Source of the DNA: Microbacteriaceae bacterium VKM Ac-2854
GTDB taxonomy: Bacteria; Actinomycetota; Actinomycetes; Actinomycetales; Microbacteriaceae
Direction of reading: 5' to 3'
Assembly: GCA_013205085.1 (NCBI GenBank)
Contig: JABMLH010000003.1
Location: 620,001 to 684,000, forward strand
DNA length: 64,000 nt
Each line of letters opens with the position of its first letter. Position 1 is the stretch's first letter. The notes beneath the pieces were generated by a model that saw nothing but the letters and a program-made list of their open reading frames with translations, made no database searches and was not told where the DNA came from. The translations under genes and the position numbers were made by a program. Below, piece by piece: positions 56,289 through 64,000 of this stretch.

Positions 56289-57694
56289 AAGCCGGCCTTT
56301 CGGGTGATGCCGGCATCGCGGCGGAGGAGGTCGTCTTCGGTCTCGCCGCGCACGATGACGCGGGCCCGCCCATCGCGTACGGCGACGACGGCAGGGCGAC
56401 CGAGGTAGTTGTAGTTGCTCGACAGCGACCAGCAGTAGGCGCCGGTCGCAGGCACGGCGAGCAGGTCGCCGGGGGCCACGTCGCCGGGCAGGTAGTCGTT
56501 GTAGACGACGATGTCACCGGACTCGCAGTGCTTGCCGGCGATGCGCACGAGGGCGGCGGCAGCGTCGGATGAGCGGTTGGCGATCCGGACGGTGTAGTCG
56601 GCCTGGTACAGGGCGGGGCGGGCGTTGTCACTCATCCCGCCGTCAACGCTGACGTAGCGGCGCACGGCGGTGTCGCCGTCGGGGCCGACGATCACGTCCT
56701 TGATCGTGCCGACCTCGTACAGGGTGAGCCCCGCGGTGCCGATGATCGAGCGCCCGGGCTCGATCGCGATCTTCGGCAGCGGGATGCCCCGGGCGGCGCA
56801 CTGCGCTGCGACGACGTCGGCGATGCTGGCGGCGATCTCGTCGATCGGGGTGGGGTCATCGACGCTGGTGTAGGCGATACCGAAGCCGCCGCCGAGGTTG
56901 AGCTCGGGCACCTCGCCGCCCGCGAGCAATCCGGCATGCACGTCGAGCAGTCGGGAGGCGGACTCGGCGAAGCCGCCCGCGCCGAAGATCTGCGAGCCGA
57001 TGTGGCAGTGCAGCCCGAGGAAACGCAGGGAGGCATGGGCACGGATCCGCTCGACCGCGTCCGGGCAGGCCGCGAGGGAGAGGCCGAACTTCTGGTCCTC
57101 GTGCGCGGTAGCGAGGAACTCGTGGGTGTGCGCGTGCACTCCGCTGTTCACGCGCAACCGCACGTTCTGCACAACACCGTTTCGTTCGGCTGCGGCGGCG
57201 ACGCGGTCGATCTCGATCAGGCTGTCGATCACGATCGCGCCGATCCCGGCGGCGACGGTTCGCTCGATCTCGGCGAGCGACTTGTTGTTGCCGTGCAGGC
57301 CCATCTTCGCGGGCTCGACGCCGGCGGCCACGGCGACGGCGAACTCGCCGCCGCTGCAGACGTCGACGTTCAGCCCCGCCTCGGTGACCCAGCGGGCGAC
57401 CTCGGTCGAGAGGAACGCCTTGCCGGCGTAGTAGACGGTGACGCTGGTGCCGACGCGGGCGAGCTCGCGCTCGAAGGTCGAGCGGATGTGCTCGGCCCGG
57501 TCGCGCGCGTGCTGCTCGTCGACGACGTAGAGCGGCGTGCCGAACTCGGACGCGAGCGTCCGCGTATCGACGCCCGCGACACTCAACGAACCATCGGCCG
57601 TGCGCACGGCGGCGTCCGACCAGACCCCCTCGACGAGGGCGTTGGCGTCGTCGGGCAGGAGCAACCATTCGGGCGCGAGAGGATGGGCGTCCAC
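56285..57694 (-). CDS. lysA: diaminopimelate decarboxylase
   Basis: A 469-residue PLP enzyme (alanine-racemase fold) forming lysine from meso-diaminopimelate. K92 in YYAGKAFLS binds PLP; LGLHCHIGSQI and the C-terminal CESGDIV and YNYLGRPAVV blocks provide the remaining active-site residues. The GTG at 57694 is preferred: TGAGGT lies seven bases upstream, while another in-frame GTG at 57733 has no ribosome site. First gene of the aspartate-family operon; the split of this operon from argS by rmlAC is unusual. Confidence 0.95.
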   Translation of the reverse strand: MDAHPLAPEWLLLPDDANALVEGVWSDAAVRTADGSLSVAGVDTRTLASEFGTPLYVVDEQHARDRAEHIRSTFERELARVGTSVTVYYAGKAFLSTEVARWVTEAGLNVDVCSGGEFAVAVAAGVEPAKMGLHGNNKSLAEIERTVAAGIGAIVIDSLIEIDRVAAAAERNGVVQNVRLRVNSGVHAHTHEFLATAHEDQKFGLSLAACPDAVERIRAHASLRFLGLHCHIGSQIFGAGGFAESASRLLDVHAGLLAGGEVPELNLGGGFGIAYTSVDDPTPIDEIAASIADVVAAQCAARGIPLPKIAIEPGRSIIGTAGLTLYEVGTIKDVIVGPDGDTAVRRYVSVDGGMSDNARPALYQADYTVRIANRSSDAAAALVRIAGKHCESGDIVVYNDYLPGDVAPGDLLAVPATGAYCWSLSSNYNYLGRPAVVAVRDGRARVIVRGETEDDLLRRDAGITRKAGL

Positions 57695-57850
57695 GGGTGA
57701 GACCTCACAGGAAGAGTCGAGTGGGAGTGTCACTGCGTGGCGAGCGAGCCCGGATTGACCCCTGAAGCCAGCGAATTCAGTGTCGCGCCGCGGAGATACG
57801 CGCGGGCACGAATACGTACAGCTTAGGGGACGCCGCGAATGCCGCCCGTC

Positions 57851-58723
57851 TCAGCGGCCTTCGAGCTCCAGCACGCGAGCGAGGTAACCGCCGTAGCCGC
57901 TCTTCTTCAGCAGTTCGGCGTGCTCGCGCAGCTTCGCGTCGTCGATCCAGCCCTGACGCCAGGCGATCTCCTCGATGCAGCCGATCTTGAAGCCCTGACG
58001 CTGCTCGATGACGCGGACGAATTCCGTCGCCTCGATCATCGAGTCGAATGTGCCTGTGTCGAGCCACGCCGTGCCTCGATCCAGCACCTGCACGCTGAGC
58101 TTGCCCGACGCGAGGTAGCGCTCGTTGACGGTGGAGATCTCCAACTCGCCACGCGCGCTGGGCTCGATCGACTTGGCGATCTCGACGATGTCGTTGTCGT
58201 AGAAGTAGAGGCCGGGCACCGCGTAGTTGCTCTTGGGAACGGCGGGCTTCTCCTCGATCGAGACGGCTCGGAAGTCCTGATCGAACTCGACGACGCCGTA
58301 GGCGCGCGGATCCGCTACCTGGTAGGCGAAGATCACCGCGCCGTCGACGTTGGTATTGGCCTCGAGGGCGGTGCCGAGCGCGCTGCCGTGGAAGATGTTG
58401 TCGCCGAGGACGAGGGCGACCGACTCGTCGCCGATGAACTCCTCGCCGATGATGAACGCCTGGGCCAGGCCGTCCGGCGAGGGCTGCACGGCGTACTCGA
58501 TGCGGATGCCGAGGGCGGAACCGTCGCCGAGCAACGCCTTGAAGGCGTCGTTGTACTCCGGCGTGGTGATGATCAGCACCTCGTTGATCCCCGCCATCAT
58601 CAGCGTGGAGAGGGGGTAGTAGATCATCGGCTTGTCGTAGATGGGCATCAGCTGCTTCGAGGTGCCCTTGGTGATCGGCCAGAGTCGGGTTCCGGACCCC
58701 CCGGCCAGGATGATGCCGCGCAT
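57851..58723 (-). CDS. rmlA: glucose-1-phosphate thymidylyltransferase
   Basis: A 290-residue sugar nucleotidyltransferase making dTDP-glucose, the first step of dTDP-L-rhamnose synthesis. [20 protein letters not shown] holds the nucleotide-binding and catalytic Arg/Lys, and [12 protein letters not shown] the metal-binding Asp. The ATG shares one base with the rmlC stop (TGATG), so both are co-translated. rmlB lies far away in the polysaccharide locus. Confidence 0.96.
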   Translation of the reverse strand: MRGIILAGGSGTRLWPITKGTSKQLMPIYDKPMIYYPLSTLMMAGINEVLIITTPEYNDAFKALLGDGSALGIRIEYAVQPSPDGLAQAFIIGEEFIGDESVALVLGDNIFHGSALGTALEANTNVDGAVIFAYQVADPRAYGVVEFDQDFRAVSIEEKPAVPKSNYAVPGLYFYDNDIVEIAKSIEPSARGELEISTVNERYLASGKLSVQVLDRGTAWLDTGTFDSMIEATEFVRVIEQRQGFKIGCIEEIAWRQGWIDDAKLREHAELLKKSGYGGYLARVLELEGR

Positions 58724-59337
58724 CAGCGTGCTCCCTCGGCGTTCAACTCCGCGTAGTAGGCGCGCGCCTGATCCCAGGTCGGCAGGATGCCCGACTCGCG
58801 AGCGGCGCTGAGGCCGGGCGCATCCGTATCCTTCGGCGACAGCAGCGGCTCGCCGGCCTCTTCCGGGAAAACGAGCGCGATCTCCTCGTCGAGCGGGTTG
58901 ATGCCCTTCTCACGCTCCGGGTTGAACGTGGAGTTCACGAGATAACTCACCACCGCGCCCTCGGTCAGCGCGACGAACGCGTGTCCGATGCCCTCCGAGA
59001 GGAACACCGCGTGGCGCTCCTTGTCGTCGAGGAGAACCGCCTCCCACTGCCCGTAGGTGGGCGAACCGACACGGATGTCGATCACGTAGTCGAGTACGGC
59101 CCCGTGCATCGCCGTGACGTACTTGGCCTGGCTCGGCGCGATCTGCGCGTAGTGGATGCCGCGGACGACGCCGCGCTTGGAGACGGAGGTATTGCCCTGA
59201 CGAAGGTCGAGGGATCGTCCGACCGTCTCCTCGAGTCGGTCGAATCGGTAGAACTCCAGGAAGACTCCCCGCTCATCGGCGAACTGGCGGGGAGTGATCT
59301 CGTAGGCGTCGGGGATGGTCAGCTCGCGGATCTGCAC
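58723..59337 (-). CDS. rmlC: dTDP-4-dehydrorhamnose 3,5-epimerase
   Basis: A 204-residue cupin epimerase for the third step of dTDP-rhamnose synthesis. VVRGIHYAQ contains the catalytic His, [22 protein letters not shown] the Asp, and [21 protein letters not shown] the barrel core and substrate-facing Tyr. Start is GTG at 59337, with a TAGACT -10 element six bases upstream, suggesting leaderless transcription of rmlC-rmlA. There is no fused RmlD domain. Confidence 0.95.
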   Translation of the reverse strand: MQIRELTIPDAYEITPRQFADERGVFLEFYRFDRLEETVGRSLDLRQGNTSVSKRGVVRGIHYAQIAPSQAKYVTAMHGAVLDYVIDIRVGSPTYGQWEAVLLDDKERHAVFLSEGIGHAFVALTEGAVVSYLVNSTFNPEREKGINPLDEEIALVFPEEAGEPLLSPKDTDAPGLSAARESGILPTWDQARAYYAELNAEGAR

Positions 59338-59343
59338 GACGCG

Positions 59344-59349
59344 AGTCTA
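59344..59349 (-). promoter_or_regulatory. putative -10 element of rmlC-rmlA (leaderless)
   Basis: TAGACT on the minus strand ends six bases before the GTG at 59337. The upstream lmeA gene stops at 59425, so rmlCA may be transcribed separately from argS-lmeA. Confidence 0.45.
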
Positions 59350-59424
59350 GGGCGCGCACATGACGCGCTCGTTTCAAAGATGGACGGACTCGGCGTGGGG
59401 CCGAGTGATCGCCCGCCGGTCGTC

Positions 59425-60210
59425 CTACCGGCATTCTCCGGACTCCTGCAACGCTGGGTCGACGAGCAGCCGCGGGTCGACGTCGAACGTCGCGTCGAGC
59501 GCGTCGGTCCCGACCTCGACAGCGCTGAGCTTCAGGCCCGCCGGAACGTCACCGGCGATGCAATAGGTCCTTGTACTCAGAAGCCCTGAGACGAGACCAC
59601 CGAAGCGCTCGCGCAACTCCTCGGCGGTGACGCTCGCACCACCCACCGTCAGGTCGGCCGGTGCGAAGGCGATGTCGCCGTCCGCCGCGCTCGGCTCCAG
59701 GCCGACGCCGAGATCGACCGACAGGCCGAGGATCCGCAGCGCGGTGGCGAAGTGCACAACGGGCGGGTCGAGCTCGACGGACTCGATCGTCTCGTTGCTG
59801 ATCTCCGTCGCGAGAGCCTCGACGGAGGCACGATCGATCGACACGTCCACGGTCGCGGTGTCGAGCGACCCCGTGCCGCTGACCGGTACTCCGCTCGCCG
59901 TCGCGGCCACCCTGCCGTGCAGCTCTCCGAGGGTCACGTCGTCCACGGTGACGTCGAGCCGATCCAGTCGGTTGGCGATCAGCTGAGGCAGCACGGCCCA
60001 GCCGGCCACGGTGACGTCCACGGGATGCGCAGCGTCCAGCTTCAGCACGTCGCGGATCTGAGCGGCGGTGGTGTCGGCGACGAGACCGCGCGCGACGTTG
60101 TCGGCGACGACCAGCGCGACGGCGACGAGGGCGACGAGAACGGTGATGACGAGCGCGAGCCGACCCCGCCGCCGCTTCGGCGGTGCGGTCGTGTTCGGCT
60201 CGTCAGTCAT
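59425..60210 (-). CDS. LmeA family (DUF2993) phospholipid-binding protein
   Basis: A 261-residue membrane-anchored protein: a basic N-terminus (PPKRRRGRLA), one membrane helix at ~17-37 and an extracytoplasmic DUF2993 domain with the repeating beta-strands VTVAGWAVLPQLIANRLDRLDVTVDDVTLG. LmeA of mycobacteria binds phospholipid and helps lipomannan mannan elongation. It overlaps argS by one base (TAATG), so it is coupled to tRNA-synthetase expression. No lipoglycan gene lies adjacent. Name by family only. Confidence 0.8.
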   Translation of the reverse strand: MTDEPNTTAPPKRRRGRLALVITVLVALVAVALVVADNVARGLVADTTAAQIRDVLKLDAAHPVDVTVAGWAVLPQLIANRLDRLDVTVDDVTLGELHGRVAATASGVPVSGTGSLDTATVDVSIDRASVEALATEISNETIESVELDPPVVHFATALRILGLSVDLGVGLEPSAADGDIAFAPADLTVGGASVTAEELRERFGGLVSGLLSTRTYCIAGDVPAGLKLSAVEVGTDALDATFDVDPRLLVDPALQESGECR

Positions 60211-61868
60211 TACATCCGCTCCGGAGCCGACACGCCGAGCAGCCCGAGACCGTTACGGAGCACCTGGCCGGTCGCGTCGTTCAGCCAGAGTCGCGTCGAG
60301 TGCACCGGCTCGATCGGCGCATCGCCGAGGGGCGCGACACGGCAGTTGTCGTACCATCGGTGATACAGGCCCGCGACCTCTTCGAGGTAGCGCGCGATCC
60401 GGTGCGGCTCGCGCAGCTCGGCGGCCTGGGCGATCACCCGCGGGAACTCCTGCAGCCCGCCGAGCAGGGCGGACTCGGTCTCGTGGGTGAGGGTCTCCGG
60501 CGCGAACGGCTCGTGGGTCACGCCGGCGGCGGCCGCGTTGCGGGCCATCTGCTGGGTGCGGGCGTGCGCGTACTGCACGTAGTAGACCGGGTTCTCGTTG
60601 CCGCGCTTGGTGAGCAGGTCGAGATCGATGTCGAGCATCGAGTCGGCGGAGGAACGCACCAGCGAGTAACGGGCGGCATCCACGCCGACCGCCTCGACGA
60701 GGTCCTCCATGGTGACCACGGTGCCGGCGCGCTTGCTCATCCGAACCGGAACGCCCTCCTTCACCAGGTTGACCAGCTGACCGATCAGGATCTCCAGGTT
60801 CACGCCGGGCACGTCGCCGAAGGCGGCCGTCATCGCCATCATCCGGCCGATGTAGCCGTGGTGGTCGGCGCCGAGCATGATGATGCACCGGTCGAAGCCG
60901 CGCTCGCGTTTGTCGAGGTAGTACGCGAGGTCGCCGGAGATGTAGGCCGCCTCGCCGTCGCTCTTGATGATCACGCGATCGCGGTCGTCGCCGAAGTCGG
61001 TCGTGCGCAGCCAGGTGGCGCCGTCCGCCTCGAAGATGTGGCCGAGGCCGCGCAGGCGCTCGATCGCGCGGTCGACGGCGCGGGATTCGTGCAGCGAGTT
61101 CTCGTGGAAGTAGACATCGAAGTCGACCCCGAAGTCGTGCAGGCTCTGCTTGATCTCGCCGAACATCAGGTCGACACCGATCGAGCGGAAGGTCTCGCTC
61201 AGCTCGGCCTCGGGCAGCACGGACAGCTCGCCGGGGTACGCGGCGACGACCCGGTTCGCGATGTCGGCGATGTACGCCCCGCCGTAGCCGTCCTCCGGGG
61301 CCGGCTCGCCTCGGTAGGCGGCGAGCAGGCTGCGGGTGAAGCGGTCGATCTGGGCGCCGTGGTCGTTGAAGTAGTACTCGCGGGTGACGGATGCGCCCTG
61401 CGCGATCAGCACCCGCGCCAGGCTGTCCCCCACTGCGGCCCAGCGGGTGCCGCCGATGTGGATGGGGCCGGTGGGGTTGGCCGAGACGAACTCGAGGTTC
61501 ATCTTCACTCCGGCGTACATCGAACCCACGCCGAACGCGCTGCCGGACTCGACGATGGTCTTCGCCAGCGCGCCTGCGGCGGCGGCCTCGAGCCGGATGT
61601 TGATGAATCCGGGCCCCGCGACCTCAGCGGTGGCGACGCCGTCGATCGCGGCCAGGCCCTCGCTCAGCTCGGTAGCGAGTTCGCGCGGGCTGACACCGAC
61701 CTTCTTCGCCAGCTTCATCGCGATGTTGGAGGCCCAGTCGCCGTGGTCGCGGTTCTTCGGGCGCTCGAGCACCACGTCCGTCACCGCGACCTCTGCCCCG
61801 CCGCCTCGTCGCTGCACGGCGTCGAGGACGAGGGCGTGCAGGGAGACGGCGAGTTGTTCAGGAGTCAC
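60210..61868 (-). CDS. argS: arginyl-tRNA synthetase
   Basis: A 552-residue class-I synthetase. The HIGH-type motif reads HIGG in [21 protein letters not shown] (two segments around residue 130), and [11 protein letters not shown] is the KMSKS-equivalent. The C-terminal DALR helix bundle includes [20 protein letters not shown]. Start is GTG at 61868; no ribosome site is visible, but a consensus TAGAAT lies eight bases upstream, which points to a leaderless transcript. First gene of the conserved block. Confidence 0.96.
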   Translation of the reverse strand: MTPEQLAVSLHALVLDAVQRRGGGAEVAVTDVVLERPKNRDHGDWASNIAMKLAKKVGVSPRELATELSEGLAAIDGVATAEVAGPGFINIRLEAAAAGALAKTIVESGSAFGVGSMYAGVKMNLEFVSANPTGPIHIGGTRWAAVGDSLARVLIAQGASVTREYYFNDHGAQIDRFTRSLLAAYRGEPAPEDGYGGAYIADIANRVVAAYPGELSVLPEAELSETFRSIGVDLMFGEIKQSLHDFGVDFDVYFHENSLHESRAVDRAIERLRGLGHIFEADGATWLRTTDFGDDRDRVIIKSDGEAAYISGDLAYYLDKRERGFDRCIIMLGADHHGYIGRMMAMTAAFGDVPGVNLEILIGQLVNLVKEGVPVRMSKRAGTVVTMEDLVEAVGVDAARYSLVRSSADSMLDIDLDLLTKRGNENPVYYVQYAHARTQQMARNAAAAGVTHEPFAPETLTHETESALLGGLQEFPRVIAQAAELREPHRIARYLEEVAGLYHRWYDNCRVAPLGDAPIEPVHSTRLWLNDATGQVLRNGLGLLGVSAPERM

Positions 61869-61876
61869 GAGGAGCC

Positions 61877-61882
61877 ATTCTA
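61877..61882 (-). promoter_or_regulatory. putative -10 element of argS (leaderless)
   Basis: TAGAAT on the minus strand, a near-ideal -10 hexamer, lies eight bases before the GTG. Divergent from the lipoprotein promoter 48 bases away. Confidence 0.5.
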
Positions 61883-61929
61883 ACGTTGCCCCCTGTCGGA
61901 TCGAGGGCGTGCGCCCGGGCCGCGCTTGC

Positions 61930-61935
61930 TAGGGT
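61930..61935 (+). promoter_or_regulatory. putative extended -10 of the lipoprotein gene (leaderless)
   Basis: TAGGGT preceded by TGC gives an extended -10, six bases before the ATG at 61942, so initiation falls at the start codon. No ribosome-binding site is present. Confidence 0.5.
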
Positions 61936-61941
61936 GCCCGC

Positions 61942-62472
61942 ATGCGTCGCGCCACCACCGCCCTCATCGCCCTCGCTCTCGTCGGCGGCCTGAGTGCCTG
62001 CTCCCCCGAGGCACCCACCTCGGCCGACAGCGCGGCGCCGGTGATCGTCGGCACGCCGATCCCGCTGAGCTGCGAGCAGCTGGTGCCGAGTGCGGCGCTG
62101 ACCGGTCTCTGGGCGGGGTACACACCGGATCCCTCTTTCACTCCCTCCAGCGTCGGCGCGGAGATCGCCGGATTCGACGGCCTGGTCTGCGGCTGGAGCA
62201 CGCCGGAGGGCGACACCTTCGAGGTCGCCGTCGCCCACCTCGACGCCGATGTGATCGAAGATCTCAAGAACGCCACCTACCAGGGCAGCAGTGCGGTGCC
62301 GACGTACGGCAAGCCGCCCGCGATCGAGGGCTACTTCACCACCGCCGCCGGGCCGGGGGTCGCCGATGTGTTCGTCGACGACTTCTGGATCGAGACCACG
62401 GGCAGCGCGTACGTGGAGCCCGGCGATCCGGCGCCGCTCATCGCCGCGGCGATCGCGGCGCTGCAGGGCTGA
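61942..62472 (+). CDS. hypothetical lipoprotein
   Basis: A 176-residue protein with a lipoprotein signal: two Arg, a hydrophobic stretch and the lipobox GLSAC, giving mature Cys20. The mature part (PIPLSCEQLVPSAALTGLW onward) is a compact acidic domain containing two Cys (in LSCEQL and LVCGWS) that may form a disulphide. No family is recognised with confidence; small actinobacterial lipoproteins of this type often bind ligands at the cell surface. It is divergent from argS and meets the transglutaminase tail to tail. Confidence 0.8.
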   Translation: MRRATTALIALALVGGLSACSPEAPTSADSAAPVIVGTPIPLSCEQLVPSAALTGLWAGYTPDPSFTPSSVGAEIAGFDGLVCGWSTPEGDTFEVAVAHLDADVIEDLKNATYQGSSAVPTYGKPPAIEGYFTTAAGPGVADVFVDDFWIETTGSAYVEPGDPAPLIAAAIAALQG

Positions 62473-62494
62473 GCGCAGGCTCGGCCACCGCGTC

Positions 62495-63289
62495 TCAGCC
62501 CAGCTGCACCAGTCCGGCGTGGGTGTTCTCGGCCGGGCGGTCGCTGTCGGCGGTGACCGCGATCGAGAGCAGCGACAAGTCGGTCAGGTAGTTGCTGAGG
62601 AACGCGGTGTCCGCAGTGTCCCGGCCGGCGGCGATCCGCAGCATCGTCGTGCGTGGCGCGAGTCGGGTGGCGTCGAGCACGTGCCACGCGCCGTCGTGCC
62701 ACGCCTCGGCCACGGCATGGAAGTCCATCGGCACCAGCCCCGGTGCGAACACGGCCGCGACGCGGGCCGGGATGTCCAACGCTCGCAACAGCGCGACCAC
62801 GGCATGGGCGTAGTCACGGCACACGCCCCGACGCGACTCGATCGCCTGCATCGCTCCCCCGGTCGAGACCGTCGAACCGAATACGTAACTCATCCGCTCG
62901 TGCACCCACGCCTCCACCGCGGCGAGCGCCGGCTCCCCCGACAGACCGCCGAACTCCGACCGCGCGAGGGGCGTCAGCGCATCCGCTTCGCAGAAACGAC
63001 TGGGGCGGAGGTACTCGATCAGTTCGAGCTCGCTCGGCACGTCCGGCGCTGCGCGTCCGCTCACCTCGGCGCGGTAGCGGACAGTCATCGTGCCGGCGCC
63101 CGACTCCGCCCGGTGCAATCGCGTGCCGTGACGGGCCTCGAACTCGCGCAGCTCGACGGGCGTTCCGTCGACTTCGACGACGAACGATTCCGCGACCTCG
63201 TACGCGCCTTTCGCGACGGTCATCGCGAAGACGAGGTCGGTGGTGCCGTTCAGACGCAGATCGAGTGAGGCGGAAACCGTGCGCAGCAT
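62495..63289 (-). CDS. transglutaminase-like family protein
   Basis: A 264-residue protein with an N-terminal beta domain and a transglutaminase-like core. The Cys-His-Asp triad is C157 (RRGVCRDYAH), H191 (MDFHAVAE) and D206 (VLDATRL). No signal peptide is seen, so it is probably cytoplasmic. Such proteins are usually proteases or amide-modifying enzymes rather than protein cross-linkers; the substrate is unknown. The neighbouring genes do not clarify its role. Confidence 0.88.
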   Translation of the reverse strand: MLRTVSASLDLRLNGTTDLVFAMTVAKGAYEVAESFVVEVDGTPVELREFEARHGTRLHRAESGAGTMTVRYRAEVSGRAAPDVPSELELIEYLRPSRFCEADALTPLARSEFGGLSGEPALAAVEAWVHERMSYVFGSTVSTGGAMQAIESRRGVCRDYAHAVVALLRALDIPARVAAVFAPGLVPMDFHAVAEAWHDGAWHVLDATRLAPRTTMLRIAAGRDTADTAFLSNYLTDLSLLSIAVTADSDRPAENTHAGLVQLG

Positions 63290-63324
63290 GCGTCGATCCT
63301 GTCACGCACGGCCCGCCCCGCTCG

Positions 63325-64000
63325 TCAGAGCCCGAGCAGCACGCGCAGTGCCGGGCCGAGGTGCGTCGAGTAGGCGTTCGTCATGTGCGCGTTGTCGACC
63401 AGGATCGGCATCCCGGCGGCGAAGGTCGGGCACCGGCCCGCGTCGTTGCAGAAGAGGGCATCGGTGTCGAGGAACGAGACGTTGTCCGGCGCGTTAGCGG
63501 TCGCGGCCGTCCGCAGCTCCTCGCGGTTCAGGTGACCGGTGTCGGCCATGTTCGCCTCGCAGTCGATCGGACGATTCACCGCGGTCGCGCATTCGCGCAG
63601 CTGGGGCGTGATCTCGCTCGGGTTACCGAGAAAGACCACCCGGTCCGCCGCGGCGGAGGCGAGCGCGAGCTCCGACTCCAGGCCGGCCTGGTAGCTCTGC
63701 TTCGGGGTGCTGCCCTCGGCAGCGATCGTGCGGTTCACGGTCGTGTCAGCATCGGCCATCAACACCAACTGGTAGTGGTCCTCGGCGAACTGCGCGTTGA
63801 CCCAGGTTCGGAATCCGGGGCAGGCGCTGTTGACCGAGCCGTCACCGAGCTTCACCGGAACGTCGCCAGCGGCGCACTGGGTGACGGTCCAGACGTCGAG
63901 ACGCCAGCCGTACGGCAGCGCGGCGATGATCGCCGGCGCCCACGAGATCGCGACGGAGTCGCCGAGCAGCACCGCGGTATTGGCGCCATCGGGATTGCCG
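63325..64000 (-). CDS. SGNH-hydrolase-domain protein (5' part outside window)
   Basis: The C-terminal ~224 residues of a gene entering from the right edge; the frame stays open to base 64000 (GNPDGANTAVLLGDSVAISW), so the start is not in the window. GDSVAISWAPAIIAALPYGW is SGNH block I and DNAHMTNAYSTHL block V. It resembles the C-terminal domain of the acyltransferase-SGNH fusion at 39732-41783, so the missing N-terminus is probably an acyltransferase 3 domain, making it a second cell-surface O-acetyltransferase. Confidence 0.82.
   Translation of the reverse strand, partial: GNPDGANTAVLLGDSVAISWAPAIIAALPYGWRLDVWTVTQCAAGDVPVKLGDGSVNSACPGFRTWVNAQFAEDHYQLVLMADADTTVNRTIAAEGSTPKQSYQAGLESELALASAAADRVVFLGNPSEITPQLRECATAVNRPIDCEANMADTGHLNREELRTAATANAPDNVSFLDTDALFCNDAGRCPTFAAGMPILVDNAHMTNAYSTHLGPALRVLLGL

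Overview
The window is GC-rich chromosomal DNA from an actinobacterium, most likely a member of the Microbacteriaceae. The evidence is the DUF4192 and DUF222-HNH (13E12-type) proteins, an LmeA/DUF2993 protein, and above all a long minus-strand block with the classical actinobacterial order argS - lysA - hom - thrC - thrB - rho - prfA - prmC - sua5 - wecA - atpI - atpBEFHAGDC. No rRNA, tRNA, CRISPR array or insertion sequence was recognised.

Layout. 1-6.4 kb: the 5' part of a PP2C phosphatase gene, an FHA protein, then a putrescine/GABA-type polyamine catabolic locus (aldehyde dehydrogenase, divergent Lrp regulator, class-III aminotransferase, FAD oxidoreductase). 6.4-10.7 kb: a TetR-controlled heterodimeric ABC exporter. 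10.9-14.9 kb: DUF4192 protein, aldo/keto reductase, an alkylation-repair pair (ogt-tag) and yaaA. 15.1-24.9 kb: the complete F1Fo ATP synthase operon, preceded by atpI, wecA and sua5. 25.0-46.1 kb: a polysaccharide locus inserted between sua5 and prmC. It holds four glycosyltransferases, rmlB, two Tat-exported beta-helix proteins in tandem, a nucleotidyltransferase plus a PqqD-like protein, a YdcF/DUF218 protein, a Wzy-like polymerase, two acyltransferases (one with an SGNH domain), a Wzx-like flippase, a pyruvyl transferase and an initiating sugar-phosphate transferase. 46.4-50.8 kb: prmC, prfA and rho. 51.2-52.7 kb: an HNH gene on the opposite strand. 52.9-61.9 kb: thrB, thrC, hom, lysA, then rmlA-rmlC, lmeA and argS. 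61.9-64 kb: a lipoprotein, a transglutaminase and the 3' part of an SGNH-domain protein.

How the genes fit together. The conserved block holds housekeeping functions (ATP synthesis, translation termination, Rho, threonine/lysine synthesis) and is broken by three accessory insertions: the HNH gene (thrB/rho), rmlCA (lysA/argS side) and the 21-kb polysaccharide locus (prmC/sua5). The two rml sites plus wecA and the sugar transferase suggest a rhamnose-containing, acylated and pyruvylated surface polymer made by a Wzx/Wzy-type route; rmlD and chain-length regulators are not in the window.

Most worth a second look: a 25-bp hairpin before yaaA whose loop is complementary to the yaaA ribosome-binding site; the PqqD-like / nucleotidyltransferase pair inside a polysaccharide locus without a radical-SAM enzyme; the twin Tat beta-helix proteins; the Q/N-rich repeat tract in Rho; and an 11-bp inverted repeat between the Lrp gene and its presumed target.
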